64,000 nt of DNA from Maniola hyperantus (Eukaryota > Arthropoda > Insecta > Lepidoptera > Nymphalidae): contig NC_048537.1 of assembly GCF_902806685.2 (NCBI RefSeq), positions 16,390,720 to 16,454,719 on the forward strand, in the 5' to 3' direction. Made by a program: the position numbers and the translations under genes. The notes beneath the pieces are model-generated. The model saw only the letters and a list, made by a program, of their open reading frames with translations, was not told where the DNA came from and ran no database searches. Positions 20,101-31,340 of this stretch are shown here, one piece after another. The first letter of the stretch is position 1, and every line of letters begins with the position of its first letter.

Positions 20101-23100
20101 CAAGGGATATGACAGTGTTTTATTAAACGCATACCCCTTCGGTTTCTACACGGCATTTTATCGGAACGCTAAATTGCTTGGCGGTACAGCGTTGCAGGTG
20201 CGGCGACCTAAATCGGTCAACGCTACTCACGAGCACGGCTTGCTGCGGCGCCTGCAGCATGTCCCGCGCCGCGGTGGCCGCATCTGCCTCCGCTTCGCGC
20301 TTCAGCAGCTCCGCGCCCAGCGCCTTGAGCGCTTGCGACACTGAGCTCTCCCTCTCTGCTGCGCGTCGCTGCTCCGCCGTTAACTGCTGAATTTTTTCAT
20401 CGTGCTGCTGCAATTCAGACTCCAACTCTTGGATCTCCGTTCGCAACTGCCTGTAAATAACGATGTGAATGAAGGAGTGGAGAGATGATGCTGTAAAAGC
20501 GATATACCACCTCTATTCCCCGCTGAAGCGTTGCTACCCGCAAAGATAATGTAACCACTACGTGGCTGGCCGGTTGGACACGATATTTCTTCTATACTTA
20601 GGGTACTCTATTCGCGTTTTACGTACCGCTTGCGCTCGTCGGTGTCGAGGTGCAGGTAGCGCGCCGGGCGCGCGCGGCCGCCGTACGAGCGGTAGTCGGG
20701 CGCCGGGTGGTACTCGGAGCAGTCGAGCGTCACGATCTTGGCGCAGTTGGGCGGCACGCGCGCCGCCGTGTCGGCGAGGTGCACGGCCGTCTCGTGGTCG
20801 GGCACGAGCAGCACGCGCTCCAGCGCCAGGTTGTCGATGAAGAAGTTGGCGACCACGGCGTCCTCCACGAGCAGCGCCTGCAACGCGCTGGAGTGCGGCG
20901 CGGCGCGCACGCTGCTGCCGCGCACGTCGTGGCGCGCGCCCAGAAACGCGCTGCACGTCACCGTGGGCTTGCCGCCGCCCGACCACACCTGTGGAATGCG
21001 ACGCGCTTCCTGAGTGTCAATCTGTCAGTATGATGCACGAGACGGCGCTCGAACAGGCCACACTTTACCTGGTCCATTATCTTGAACAGCTTCCTGGAGT
21101 CCTCCGGCGTGTTGACGCAGAAGCTTCGAAGCAGCCCGCCGATGATGTGCTCCAGGACGCCGGCCCACTGCTTGTCCTTCACTTTTATGTACTGACCTGA
21201 ACAAAATGACAAAACGTATAGCAGGGGCATTAGATTATATTAAATTTATTCGCTCGTACTAAAAAGCTTATGTGGCTGACCGACAGGCCCGCGCGGCGGC
21301 GCGCTGAAGTGTCCGCGCTCGGCGGCGGCGGCCACGCGGCGGCACAGCTCCGACATGGCGCCGCCGTACACCGCCAGCGAGTCCGCGCCGCGCGACTGCA
21401 GCTCGCGCAGCTCCTGCTGCCGCTGCTCTGTGGACAACAACATGCGATGACTCGTAACTGTCGGGTCACTGGTCGCAGTAGTCGCGAGACACGCTACGCA
21501 CTAAGTCGGGCGGTGAGGCGCGAGCGCTCGGCGTGCGCGCGCTCCACGTCATCGGCGAGGCGTGCGGAGTGGCTGCGCGCCTGCTGCGCGTCGTTGCGCA
21601 GCGTGGCCACGCGCGCGCGCGCCTGCTCCGCCGCCGCGCGACCCCGCTCTGCACGCCGCTCCAGCTCCTCCAGCTCGCGCTGAGAGCCCGCGCCGCCCGA
21701 CCTGCAGTTGGATTAGCGCATTAGACACCTCCCCATCGAAAAAAAAAGAACTAGCTATAAACACTAAAAAAATATACCATAAATTCAGCCAATCACAAAA
21801 ATTGCGATTGTAATAATGATTGATGCAGGTTTCCCGGAATCGACTTTCTGTTCAACGTGGGTCGTGACTCACTCGATCTCGCGCTCGTAGTCCTGCACCC
21901 GCTTCTTCTCGCGGTGCAGCAGGTCGGCGTGGCGCGCGAGCGCGGCGCCCGCCTCACCGTGCGCAGCGCGCGCTTCGACCGCGGCGCGCTCCAGCGGCCG
22001 CAGCTGCCGCTCCAACTCCTCCTTATTCCTCTTATGCTCCGCTAACTGCTGCTCCAGCGCCCTGTCAACACAAACAATGGGCTAGTTGACACTTTTTTTA
22101 AGTTGGTCTTAAATGGTTAATATTTGTCCTATTAGATCAAAAAAATTAACACTATATTTTTTTGCGCCCTAAAAACCGTAAAACTTTAATTTAAAAATAT
22201 ATTTTTCTTAGACAGGTGAAAACACTGTCGGCCATGTTTGGCCCATAGATTATCTGTGCTCTGACGTCATGCATTTGTAAACAACAGCATAACCTTCCAA
22301 AGTTTAATAAACATAACTTCTATACTAGTTTACATGAAAAATATAGTAATTATCGTTATTGTATCATCCGAAAATGTAAAAAACGCATCGATAAAGACCA
22401 CAGGAAAGTTGTGGATTAGAGTGCCCAGTGAAATAAATATACGTAACACGCGAAGACTTGCTTAAAGGGATCCTATATGACAAAGACTTCAACCCAAATT
22501 TATTTTTGCAAAGATCAGTTTGTTGTAAGTCTTACTTAATAACTTATTCAATTTATAAAGAGAAAACGATATTTTTTTACGTTTACTATGAGTTTTTAGA
22601 AATATATAAAAACTAGCTTATGCTCGTGACTTCGCCCGCGTGGACTTCATAAATTTCAAACCCCCATTTAACCCACTCAGGGGTGGAATTTCAAAAAATC
22701 CTTTCCTAGTGGATACCTTCTCTTTACCTACAAAGAACACACCCACCAAATTTCATGTATCTAGGACCAGTTGTTTAGATGTTTAGGCTGTGCGTTGATA
22801 TATAAGTTAGTCAGGACTTTAAATTTTATATATATTGATACTACGTTAGTCCCCGCGTGACATAGGGATGACATTTCTTTGTTTACATTCAAATAAAAAT
22901 AAAAACTGTATTTTTTTAAATTGGTTTTATATATCCATCCTGCGTTTTTAAAAATTGTTATTGATATATTTCGTTGTCTTAAGCAAAATACTATAATAAA
23001 TAATCATTTATTGGACGAAATTAGATATGAGTCAAGTAGCCTATTAGAAATAGCTTTCGCCGATCCACCGATTTAGTTAAGTTCCCCGAGCTTAGGGTGC

Positions 23101-26100
23101 TGTGACTAGCGCATATTCTCTTCACAAGGGAGGAAATAGGTATTCTTAGAAAGCGCGCGCACTGAGTTGCGGTGAAAATCTGTAAATTTGAACCAATTTT
23201 AGACTTGCTAATAACACGAGTTAAAAAAAATTAAAGTAGCGTGAAATTGACTTGCAGCCCATTTCAGCAAAATACCTATATATGGCATTCTGTAAATTGA
23301 ATATTAGAAAAGAGCAACCGCCGAGTTTCTTGCTAATTTTCTTGGTAGGAGAGGCAAACCAATGGGCAGGGCTACTTACTCGGTAGCAGCGCCGCCCAGG
23401 GTCTGCTCCATGGCTTGCAGCTTCTCCTCGAAGCGCTGACACTTGGCGCGCTGGCGCACGCACTGCTCGCGGATGGTGGCCACCTCGCGCTCCGCGTCCG
23501 CGATCTCGCTCCAACACAGCTCAGCCTTCAGTAGCTTGAGCTGCTTCTCGATGTCCTTGCGCGATCGCATCTGCTCGTGCAGCTTCTTCCATTTGTTGTA
23601 CTCGTTTTTCAAATCTATGCAAAACTGTAAGAACAAAATAGAATAAAAATATTTTTATTCAAAATAACTTTTATATTTCTACAATTTAGCACTTGACTGC
23701 AATCTCACCTGATGGTAAGTGATGATGCACTCTAAGATGGAAGCGGTTAGCGGTTAACCTGGAAGGCGTATGGCAATTTTTTTTAAACCCATGCCCCTTT
23801 GGTTTCTATGCGGCATTGTACCGGAACGCTAAATCGCTTGGCAGCACGGCTTTGTCGGTAGGTTAGCCACGGCCAAAACCTCCGACCAGACAAAAAATTC
23901 TTTTGAATCGTCAATTGCACCTACCACTGGTTCAGAATGCCTTTCCTACCGAGAAGAACCAGCAAAAAACTCAGTGAACCAGCAACAAACTCAGAAAGCA
24001 CATTAAGATTATTTAGAAAATTTCATGACAATGGTGACTAATAAAGAGCGGTGATACCTTAACGGCCGAATGGAAGGTCGGCGATTCGATCCCAGGCATG
24101 CAAAACTGCACTGGGCCAAGGCGCAACATGGTGGACTATAGCCTAAATTCTTTTCATTCTGAGAAAAGACCTGTGCTTAGCAGTAAGTCGGTGATAGGTT
24201 GATCATGATGATGATGGTGATTAATATAGATAGTTCAATCCATGCACAGTCATTTATCTTTAGGTGTGTGAATGTGTATGTACGTGTACGCCGACATCAC
24301 TGATTGATGTGTAGTGATAGGACTCACTCTCTAGCAGTACGTACAGCACTGTAATCAATGGGGATCCACACACTGCCAATTTATTCTGACAGGGTGGCGC
24401 ATAAGCAAACCGGCCGTTATCTAGTATCATCTGTGGAACCAGCTATACTGAACTGTCAAATGCCATAATTTAAAAAAAAAATTGTCATGTAAACTTAGGA
24501 AACCTCCTTATTTTAAGTAAGAAACTATGAAGATGAAAGCATTGGCCAGACCTCTTGTGGCGCCCTCTGAGATCAGTTTTGCCTGTGTATCCCCATTGGG
24601 ACAAAGAGTGTGGTGCATCATCATGGATTGAACCATCTCTATAGTTCTCCAGAATCAGTGCTTACTTTATTCTTCCTTTCCCAAGAAACGATAGCATTTG
24701 CACATAATGTGCGAGCTCTCTCGTAGTTCTCCTCAGTGGTGTCCAGGTTGGTAGCTCTCATGAACAGAGAGTACAGCTTCTTCGGATCCATCTTCAGTGA
24801 GAAATCCCTGGCGTCATCTTGATTCAGTACTGATATTGGGTTGTTAACTTGAATGTTAAGAGCTGACACTATAGCAGTCACTTCTTTGGCATTTGAGTGA
24901 GTAAATTTTCCTTAAAAAAAAATTGAGACTCAGTATCTTGGATCAATACTTTGATCAAATGGTGTACCTATTAGGTAGGCCAAAATTTTTAAAGCCCTTT
25001 GACAAATTTTAATGATGCTTAGACATACAATTTTGTTGAATTATCTACCTGAACTTGATTTGATTTTATAATTGGAGGCACCAGATGCTGAAATAGTTTT
25101 TATGATTGTTATTTTATCCCCATATTCTTCAGGTTTATAAGCGCTGTGACCACTGTTCTTTATTTTTATTTCAATACTTGCAGAGTTGGCTCCTTTTTTC
25201 ACAAATGCTTAAAAAAAAGTTTACAAAATGACTGACTATACTGAAATAATATAAAATAATAACCTAAATAATTCAACTTATTGTATAGTATAATATATAA
25301 GTTTGTAATAATTAAAAACTAATTTTTAGTCAGAATTTCAATCCATTAAAACTTTTTTTCACTGTTAGTTAAATGTAAAATTTATTGTATTTGAAAAGAA
25401 AGAAGTAGGTACCTATAATTATTGTTTGTTTTAAGTATCAATAATGAAGTGGCAAGTAGCAAATGTTTTAATTACTATCACGATTTTGAACTTAATTAAC
25501 AAAATACTTGTGTAGGATTATTTTTACCAGTATGTACCTAATTAGAGTAACAGAAGTCAATGAACTGAAATTATAAAGCATAGCAATTATAACTAAATGA
25601 AATACCTAGTACTTTCCTACTTAATACTAATATTTTTCTAAGGTTATTATTATTGTAAGAGTTATATTTTTTATCCTCACAACATATTATTACATGTTGA
25701 AATGTGAAAAGGTGACTTAATTAACTTATTTAAGCCAATATATTTAAAAATAGAACTAAGTATAACTATGTTTAAGATAAAGTGTGTTTTGTTATATTTA
25801 TTGGGAAATAAAGGCTATTATTATTTTATTATTTTTACCAAGTATAAATCATTATATAGTATAATATAATGATTTAAACTTGGTGCTAATTTAATTGAAG
25901 ATATGCAATCTGAAACTTAATTCATAGGTCTAATAGTCTGCCATCCTATGTATTTTTAAAAAGCGGTAAACCGCAAAAAGTGTTTTTAAGTTATTATCAA
26001 AAAATGAGAATGATGTTTCTATCTGAAAAGTAACTTTTGTCCTACATAGAATTATTTAAAAACTAGCTGCCACGGCGAACTTCGTACGGCCTAACAGTCG

Positions 26101-27235
26101 ATTCAAATTTTTTCAATTTTTCCATAAGAACCATCCTCGTACTTCAATGAATATTATAAAAAATAATAAGCGAAATCAGTTCAGCAGTTCTCGAGATTTG
26201 CGATCAGCAACACATTTAGCGATTCATTTTTATATATAGAGATGTGCAAAAATAATTTAAAAGGAAAATTTAAATAAAAGGCTTGTAAATTACATAGAGA
26301 CATATACCTAAGTAAATAGTAAGTATACCTAATGTAGAATAAATGAATGATTCCTACTCAAAATAAATATATTTCCTGTGTTCAGCAATAAGTGCAACAG
26401 ATACAATATTTATCTTTCTACTTTATCTACAGCACTGTACTTATGAAATACAACAACTGCAATTAAATCTTTATGGTACTAAATTGTAAAATTGTTACTA
26501 AGGCTACAATCTCTAAGAGGCACACCCAGGCAGCCCACCAGACTGCGGCAACTATATTCAATAATTATATGCAGTTTAAACCTTATTGCAGAGGTTGGAT
26601 TCCTCATATTCAAAATAAGCCTTATATCAGATTTTATGACACCTTAACTTATTGAATACTGATGATCTTATTTACACAGGTAGGTGCATTAAATAAATAA
26701 ATAAATAAACGTTTATTCGCTGGACTGGGGTACATGTAGGTCTTACATCAGTTTAGTCACATCTTACACAGTCTACCAGGTCCTGGACCACAACACAACA
26801 CAAACACAAAGCCTCACCCCACTCTGCAATATAAAACACAAAACATGCATGTCTGCTCCCACTCCCTACTGATATATGTTTAGTGCTAATCTGATGCTAC
26901 TTACCACCATATCTGCATGAAAGAAGTTTGACATCACCTATAATAGGTTCTTAAGTTTGAAATAGCTTTTAAGGCACAAGTATTACAAAAGTAAAAAATC
27001 TCAACTTACATTGAAAGTTTTTCCCTCTGTTGGTGTCCAAGGCTTTGCCACCTAAGCCCACGACTAAGGCTGTGAGGATGGCACTCTTACCGCTACCATT
27101 GCGACCAACGATAAAAGTTACTCTCTTTTTGAATTCTACTCTGAAATTATCGTGACAAAAAAAGTTTTGCACGTGAACGCTCAATATTGCTCCATCCATA
27201 GCTTCCTCTTCATCATAACCGTTTTGTGTTTCCAT
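14104..27235 (-). CDS. SMC6: Structural maintenance of chromosomes protein 6 (SMC6)
   Basis: ATPase subunit of the nuclear SMC5/6 complex, which acts in recombinational repair and replication-fork stability. Sixteen exons read in phase: 27235-27010, 25207-25049, 24910-24666, 23624-23380, 22061-21873, 21701-21502, 21427-21281, 21196-21069, 20988-20627, 20450-20231, 19079-18909, 17627-17446, 16467-16299, 15393-15283, 14865-14671 and 14247-14104. They encode about 1031 residues, close to the usual 1050-1100 of the family. Walker A GRNGSGKS is at residues 44-51, the ABC signature LSGGERS near 949-955, and Walker B FYFMDEFD near 973-980. Long Glu/Lys/Arg-rich coiled coils flank a hinge encoded mainly by exons 8-9. 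Exon 1 carries the typical N-terminal core. The extreme C-terminus is unresolved: a GT donor follows ...DVISY, so a short last exon should lie downstream. Exons 4-9 and 13-16 are strikingly GC-rich at wobble positions compared with exons 1-3. Introns hold many interspersed repeats. Confidence 0.95.
14398..14634 (+). repeat. Interspersed repeat family A, copy 3
   Basis: Lies in the SMC6 intron between its last two confirmed exons. Contains an A-rich insertion at about 14530-14552 that interrupts the otherwise conserved sequence. Confidence 0.85.
15551..15841 (-). mobile_element. Retroposed element with poly(A) tail in a minisatellite
   Basis: A 23-bp poly-T at 15551 (poly-A tail of a minus-oriented insert) begins a ~290-bp unit that ends before 15842. 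tgcaagtt is present on both sides (15545, 15842), a target-site duplication. The body (aatagatatagcgagcaggcg ... cacctgatgttaagtgatta) looks like the 3' end of a lepidopteran LINE or a SINE. It splits the minisatellite described next. Confidence 0.75.
15885..16238 (+). repeat. Minisatellite, ~31-bp units, in SMC6 intron
   Basis: Roughly ten degenerate units of about 31 bp of the form ggggcgatggaggtagcggg-gaggtgtgtga. A further one or two units lie left of the retroposed insert at 15493-15550. Located in the intron between SMC6 exons 13 and 14. It creates long spurious proline/serine-rich ORFs on the minus strand. Confidence 0.85.
16481..16682 (-). repeat. Family B copy in SMC6 intron
   Basis: Reverse-oriented, from cttattataaatgtgaaagt to cgcgggcatcagctagt. 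Includes a variable ggtttggtttgttggtttgt stretch. Confidence 0.8.
16820..17030 (+). repeat. Family B copy in SMC6 intron
   Basis: Starts ctagctgatgctcgcaactt and ends cgcatttataataatggtac; it forms an inverted pair with the copy at 16481-16682. Confidence 0.8.
17132..17440 (+). repeat. tRNA-derived SINE, full length
   Basis: Starts gctgtgatagcctagtggtt (A box) with gggttcgatcccgggca (B box) about 40 bp later, then a unique body (atcgtgaggaaacctgcatg, ggccagcgtggtagactatg) and a (gat)n tail. Sits in SMC6 intron 12, with exon 12 starting 6 bp from its end. Confidence 0.85.
17704..17894. mobile_element. MITE in SMC6 intron
   Basis: gcggggtgataacgta at 17704 and tacgtaatcaccccgc at 17879 are near-perfect inverted repeats; the interior has (gaga)n and agaagaag tracts and repeated gctgtcgc-like words. 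Confidence 0.7.
18364..18807 (-). repeat. Family C copy in SMC6 intron
   Basis: Bounded by aaaacgggccaagtgcgagt and ggtacggaaccctaaaaa; almost full length. Confidence 0.8.
19279..19507 (+). repeat. Interspersed repeat family A, copy 4
   Basis: Lies in the SMC6 intron between exons 10 and 11. Well conserved with the copies at 8171 and 52174. Confidence 0.85.
20005..20192 (+). repeat. Family D copy, 3' truncated
   Basis: Ends at aatcgcttggcggtacagcg, 40 bp before SMC6 exon 10. Confidence 0.75.
22612..22840 (+). repeat. Interspersed repeat family A, copy 5 (diverged)
   Basis: Starts actagcttatgctcgtgact and ends after gctgtgcgttgatatataag. The central part differs from other copies (taccttctctttacctacaa replaces the usual cctacgtcataatag), so it represents a subfamily. 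Confidence 0.75.
23645..23890 (+). repeat. Family D copy
   Basis: In the SMC6 intron between exons 3 and 4, 20 bp upstream (in minus orientation) of exon 4. Confidence 0.75.
24050..24216 (+). repeat. tRNA-derived SINE, truncated
   Basis: gcgattcgatcccaggcatg followed by gcccaag-type tail and (gat)n at 24205-24220. In SMC6 intron 3. Confidence 0.65.
26062..26242 (+). repeat. Interspersed repeat family E, copy 3
   Basis: In SMC6 intron 1. Starts actagctgccacggcgaact and ends gattcatttttatatataga. Confidence 0.75.
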
Positions 27236-28816
27236 TTTCTTGTCTATCTATACACTTAGAACTAAACTAAAACCGACGTATGTGTAGTGTGAATGTGTAC
27301 TATAATTTTAATAATAATTTTATTGTTCCTGACAAAATGAAAACATGGCTAAGGGTCATATATAGCCGAAAAGTTTCTCGTCTCACGTGAAGTATCCATA
27401 ACGCAAATGATGAGCAAAAGAAGCACAATCAAGAAATTAAATAACGCGGGCCATTTATGACTTTCCGATCGACTTTTGGATTATTATATTTAAATTTTAA
27501 AACTACTGAAAAGTTACTGAAAACTTTAACGTTTATTTCATGTTTTTTTAGATTTTTTGACATTATTTGTGACATTGACGTTGATAAGATTGACTTGACA
27601 CTGACAGTTGATGAGTCTATACTCTATGCTCTATATAGTCTCTGTAAGAGAACTAGAGTAACCGACGTAGCTCAACGGGTTGCGAAGCTGAAGTGGCAAT
27701 GGGCAGGGCACATAGTTCGTAAAACTGATGGACGTTGGGGTCCCAAGGTGCTGGAATGGCGACCTCGCACCGGAAGACACAGTGTTGGAAGACTAGGACG
27801 TGGACGGACGACATCAGACGAGTCGCAGGGAGTCGCTGGATTCAGGCGGCGCAAGACCGTGGCGTGTGGAAGTCCCTACAAGAGACCTATGTCCAGCGGT
27901 GGATACTGGACGTCTATCGGTTGATGATAATGATGATGATGATGATAATTGTGTATCGCATAATGATACACATGCCACACCATACCATGCCTACTTTATT
28001 TATGCTTTACTCTATGGTCAATACCCAAACAAATCTGTCATTTGGCAACACTTCATAAGCGCCATTTTTGCTTGAATAAAATTTTCTGAAAATTTTGCAA
28101 GTTGAAATTGCTATTTGCTCCTATAACCGACTTCACATCAAGTAAATGCGATTTGCTGTATAAATATACGAAAATATTTCTCCAGAAGATTATCGGGCTC
28201 AACAAAACTCATAAGAACTCAATTTATTTCAAGGTAAACAACTTTCCAAGAGTGAGAAACGTTGCAATTAATAAAAATAACGTCTATAATTTTGTGTGAT
28301 ATTGTAGTATTCTTTTCGTATGAAATATAATATTTAGTAGTTAACAAGTTAGTTTTTGTACTAGTTAAGTGTTAAATTCCAGTAGTTTTAAAATAATGTG
28401 ATATTCTAGGAAACATGATGAGGGTAAACAATAGATATTTTCAATGTCGAGCACAGATGCCGAATTTGTTTTCAAGATGTCTCGCTTATAATCTTAAGTT
28501 TTTGATTAATTTTCCATACCTCTGACTATCTTTTGGACCGGAATACAATAATATTATGCTAACCTGAATGATGATTGTCTTTTTTAACATCAGAACCTGT
28601 TATAGTTTGGTAGTGGTACAGTATAACTCATAGGTTAAAATCAAAGAAACCCTGAAAGAACAGAAATTGTTTGTATAGGATTTCTTTGAATTTATTTTTA
28701 GTTAAATTCATTCGCTATTGATAATTTTCAGATACAAATGATAAATTGATAAGATGTTTGTATGTATATCAGGATTTAAATTACAATTTAATTTAACTTT
28801 TTTTTTAGAAATCAAT
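27236..28816. promoter_or_regulatory. Bidirectional interval between SMC6 and endosulfine
   Basis: 1.58 kb between opposed start codons. It must hold the SMC6 promoter and 5' UTR and endosulfine's promoter plus a predicted non-coding first exon. A LINE fragment occupies 27652-27945. No TATA box is obvious in the right place. Confidence 0.5.
27652..27945 (+). pseudogene. LINE reverse transcriptase C-terminal fragment
   Basis: Reads KLKWQWAGHIVRKTDGRWG then KVLEWRPRTGRHSVGR before a frameshift, followed by VAGSRWIQAAQDRGVWKSLQ in another frame and a (gatgat)n tail at 27925-27945. This is the conserved last part of a lepidopteran LINE ORF2. It lies between the start codons of SMC6 and endosulfine. 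Confidence 0.75.
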
Positions 28817-30871
28817 ATGAGTGAATCAGCTGATCAGAATGAACCTCCAAAAGATGTGAGTTTTGGCTTCCTACATAATATTCTCTTCTTATACATTTAA
28901 TTAGCTGATGCCTGAGACTATGTGGTTTTTTTAATCCTGCGGGAACTCTTTGATTTTCCGGGTTAAAAGTAGCCTATGTTACTCGCCAGGTCTTTAATTA
29001 TAACCATGCATTGAATTACGTCGATCAGTTGCTCCGTTGGACAAACCAATAAACCAACAAACAAACACACTTTCGCATTTATAATATGGGTAGTGATATA
29101 AATAATAAGTAGTTTAATTCAACCATCCCCAAGTAAATATAGAAAAATCCGCATGTATTGACTCACTCACTAATCGAACGAAATCACTCACAATAGTTTA
29201 AACGTTAAAACATTCACAAGTACTTACATACATAATTTTTTTAACGAAGCTTTCTTTAAATCACTTCTGATATTTTATGAGTAAAGAAAATTAGGATAAA
29301 TAAATAATTGATAAAAAGAAACCAGCATATCTTGGAATAAAGATACGAGGAATAGTGAGAGTACAGAACATCTGGACTGGAATGGATGAAGTGAATCCAA
29401 ATACATACTAGGATGTAATTATGGGTCCTTGAAATGTCATGATTAACCCTTCGCCGGCTCACTACAGAGCACGGGTCTCATCTCAGACTCGGAAAGATTT
29501 GGCCATAGTCTACCACGCTGGCCATGTGCGGGCCATTGGTAGACTTCACACACCTTTGAGAACATTATGGAGAACTTATATTATATATACCTTGTAAATT
29601 TTTATCAAATAAAGATTATTATTATTATTAACTCTCAGGCATGCAGGTTTCCACACGATGTTTTCCTTCACTGTTAAAGCAAGTGATATTTAATTATTAA
29701 AAACGCAAACTCCGAAAATTTAGCGGTACGTGCCCAGGATCGAATCCCCGATTAGAAGGCCTAGGTCCTAACCACTAGGCTATCACAGATTCCTTGAAAT
29801 GTACAAAAATGTAAATCACTTAAATCTTTTATTGCAGCCAAAAGAACTGGAAAAGTTAGAAGAGGCAAAGCTGAAAGCAAAGTTTCCAAATGCGATACTT
29901 GGTAGAGGTCCCAGCGGTCACTCAGCTTTTCTACAAAAAAGGCTTGCTAAAGGAGTATGTATATTTATATTATACCAGAAACTAGATGATGCCTATGCAT
30001 AGATTAAAGTTTTATAAAAATTATTGTGAAAACTTTTTAATTTTTCAGAAAAAAGTCTGTCTTCAGGCTGCAAACTATCTTTGTAACAAGTAGATGATAC
30101 CTGCAATTTTGCCAATGCAGATTTATGTTTTTTGTAAATGTGGTAGGGTTTATTTGGTTTTCAAAGATCAAAAGTAGCTACAGTCTAAACTGTTTGATAC
30201 ATCATCGTTAGTTATAATGATATTTTGGTTATAATGACCAAAAAATAAATCACAGCTATTTGTAGCATAAAGACTTGACACTGGTTAGACCAGCTGCTTT
30301 TGTGACCTTAGAATTGTGGTCCATTCAATGTTGCTATAACAGATTTTGGCTGTGTATCCTTAAGGCCCTGGGATCCAAATCATCAAAATCAGTTAAACTG
30401 ATGGACTGTGAACAGTTGATAGACAGACATACTTTTGCATTTATAATATTAGTATGAATTATTACTATTATAACTATATTACTATCTCAATTTTATCCAC
30501 AGGATGGATATGAATTGATTTATCAAACCTTCAATTTATATTGATTAAATTATTTTACTTGATGCTATTTCTTTCCATGAGTTGTAAGCATTCTCCTCTG
30601 AGATTTATAATAGACTAAGGCGCTTTTGCTGATGCATCTATATCAGAAGTGCTTCAATTAATTTCAATGGTTTTCTCCGCAGCAAAAGTTCTTTGACTCT
30701 GGTGACTACCAGATGGCCAAGCAGCGGCCGAGCAACCTGGCGGCGCCCTTCAAAGCGCCCGCCGTTCCCGCCAAGCTGCCCACAGGCGACGCCATTCCCA
30801 CGCCCGAGACCGTGCCGCTACGCAAGACCTCCATCATCCAGCCCAAGTACCAGCCGCCCACACACTCCTAG
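28817..30871 (+). CDS. endos: Endosulfine (ENSA/ARPP19 family PP2A inhibitor)
   Basis: Small cytoplasmic phosphoprotein that, once phosphorylated by Greatwall kinase, inhibits PP2A-B55 and allows mitotic or meiotic entry. Three exons, 28817-28855, 29838-29954 and 30683-30871, give 114 residues, the usual family size (about 110-120). Exon 2 carries the conserved ELEKLEEAKLKAKFP and GHSAFLQKRLAKG stretches. Exon 3 begins QKFFDSGDYQMAKQ, which contains the invariant FDSGDY Greatwall target site with its serine. The C-terminal part is Pro/Ala-rich and includes RKTSIIQ, a plausible basophilic (PKA-type) site as known in the family. The start ATG lies six bases after a splice acceptor (ttttttttag), so an upstream non-coding exon is likely. 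It is head-to-head with SMC6, 1.58 kb between start codons. Codon usage shifts from AT-rich in exons 1-2 to GC-rich in exon 3. Confidence 0.96.
28902..29098 (+). repeat. Family B copy in endosulfine intron 1
   Basis: Starts agctgatgcctgagac with part of the head missing, then gggaactctttgattttccg through cgcatttataatatgggtag. Confidence 0.8.
29437..29792 (-). repeat. tRNA-derived SINE interrupted by a short insert
   Basis: Minus-oriented copy in endosulfine intron 1. At 29576-29633 a ~55-bp piece ending aataaagattattattatt splits the body, with aact on both sides. Confidence 0.8.
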
Positions 30872-31340
30872 CCACACCACACCTCCACTCTACACGCGAG
30901 TACTAGCCATGCGACACCCATCCACTAGCTATCCATTAATGTCTATTAATTAAAGTGTGAACTCTCGTCATTGTGGTTCGTACATCTCCATTCACACCAA
31001 ACAGCCAACTGCACATTCCTAGCTGCACACCACAGTCCACACCACACCACTCCACTTCCTAGCCATGCGACGCCTATCCTCCACAGTATATTGCTGCGAT
31101 TTACTGAAGAGTGAACCATCACCATGTATTGTTGTATATATCTATCCACTAGCTGTCATTGTGATCCATTCATGTTCATTCACTGAAGAGTGAACTATTG
31201 TTGAGCGAAATAACCAGATCCATTAGCTATCCGTTCATGTATATTCAATGAAGAGTCAACCGTAGCAATACAAGTTATAGACCCCCAGAACCCCAGACAT
31301 GCGTTGTACATACACCTGCACTTGATAATGGTGCTTATTC
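30872..31340 (+). other. Endosulfine 3' UTR with degenerate repeats
   Basis: Words such as tagccatgcgac, cactagct and cattcactgaagagtgaac recur two to four times in slightly altered form, giving a degenerate ~100-bp periodicity directly after the stop codon. Confidence 0.5.

Noticed and set aside
20562..21813. Several Ala/Arg-rich plus-strand ORFs of 60-137 codons
   Set aside because: They are antisense shadows of the GC-rich SMC6 exons 5-9.
27457..27924. A 155-codon ORF as a host gene
   Set aside because: Its C-terminal half is the end of a LINE reverse transcriptase, and the N-terminal part is AT-rich junk without start context.
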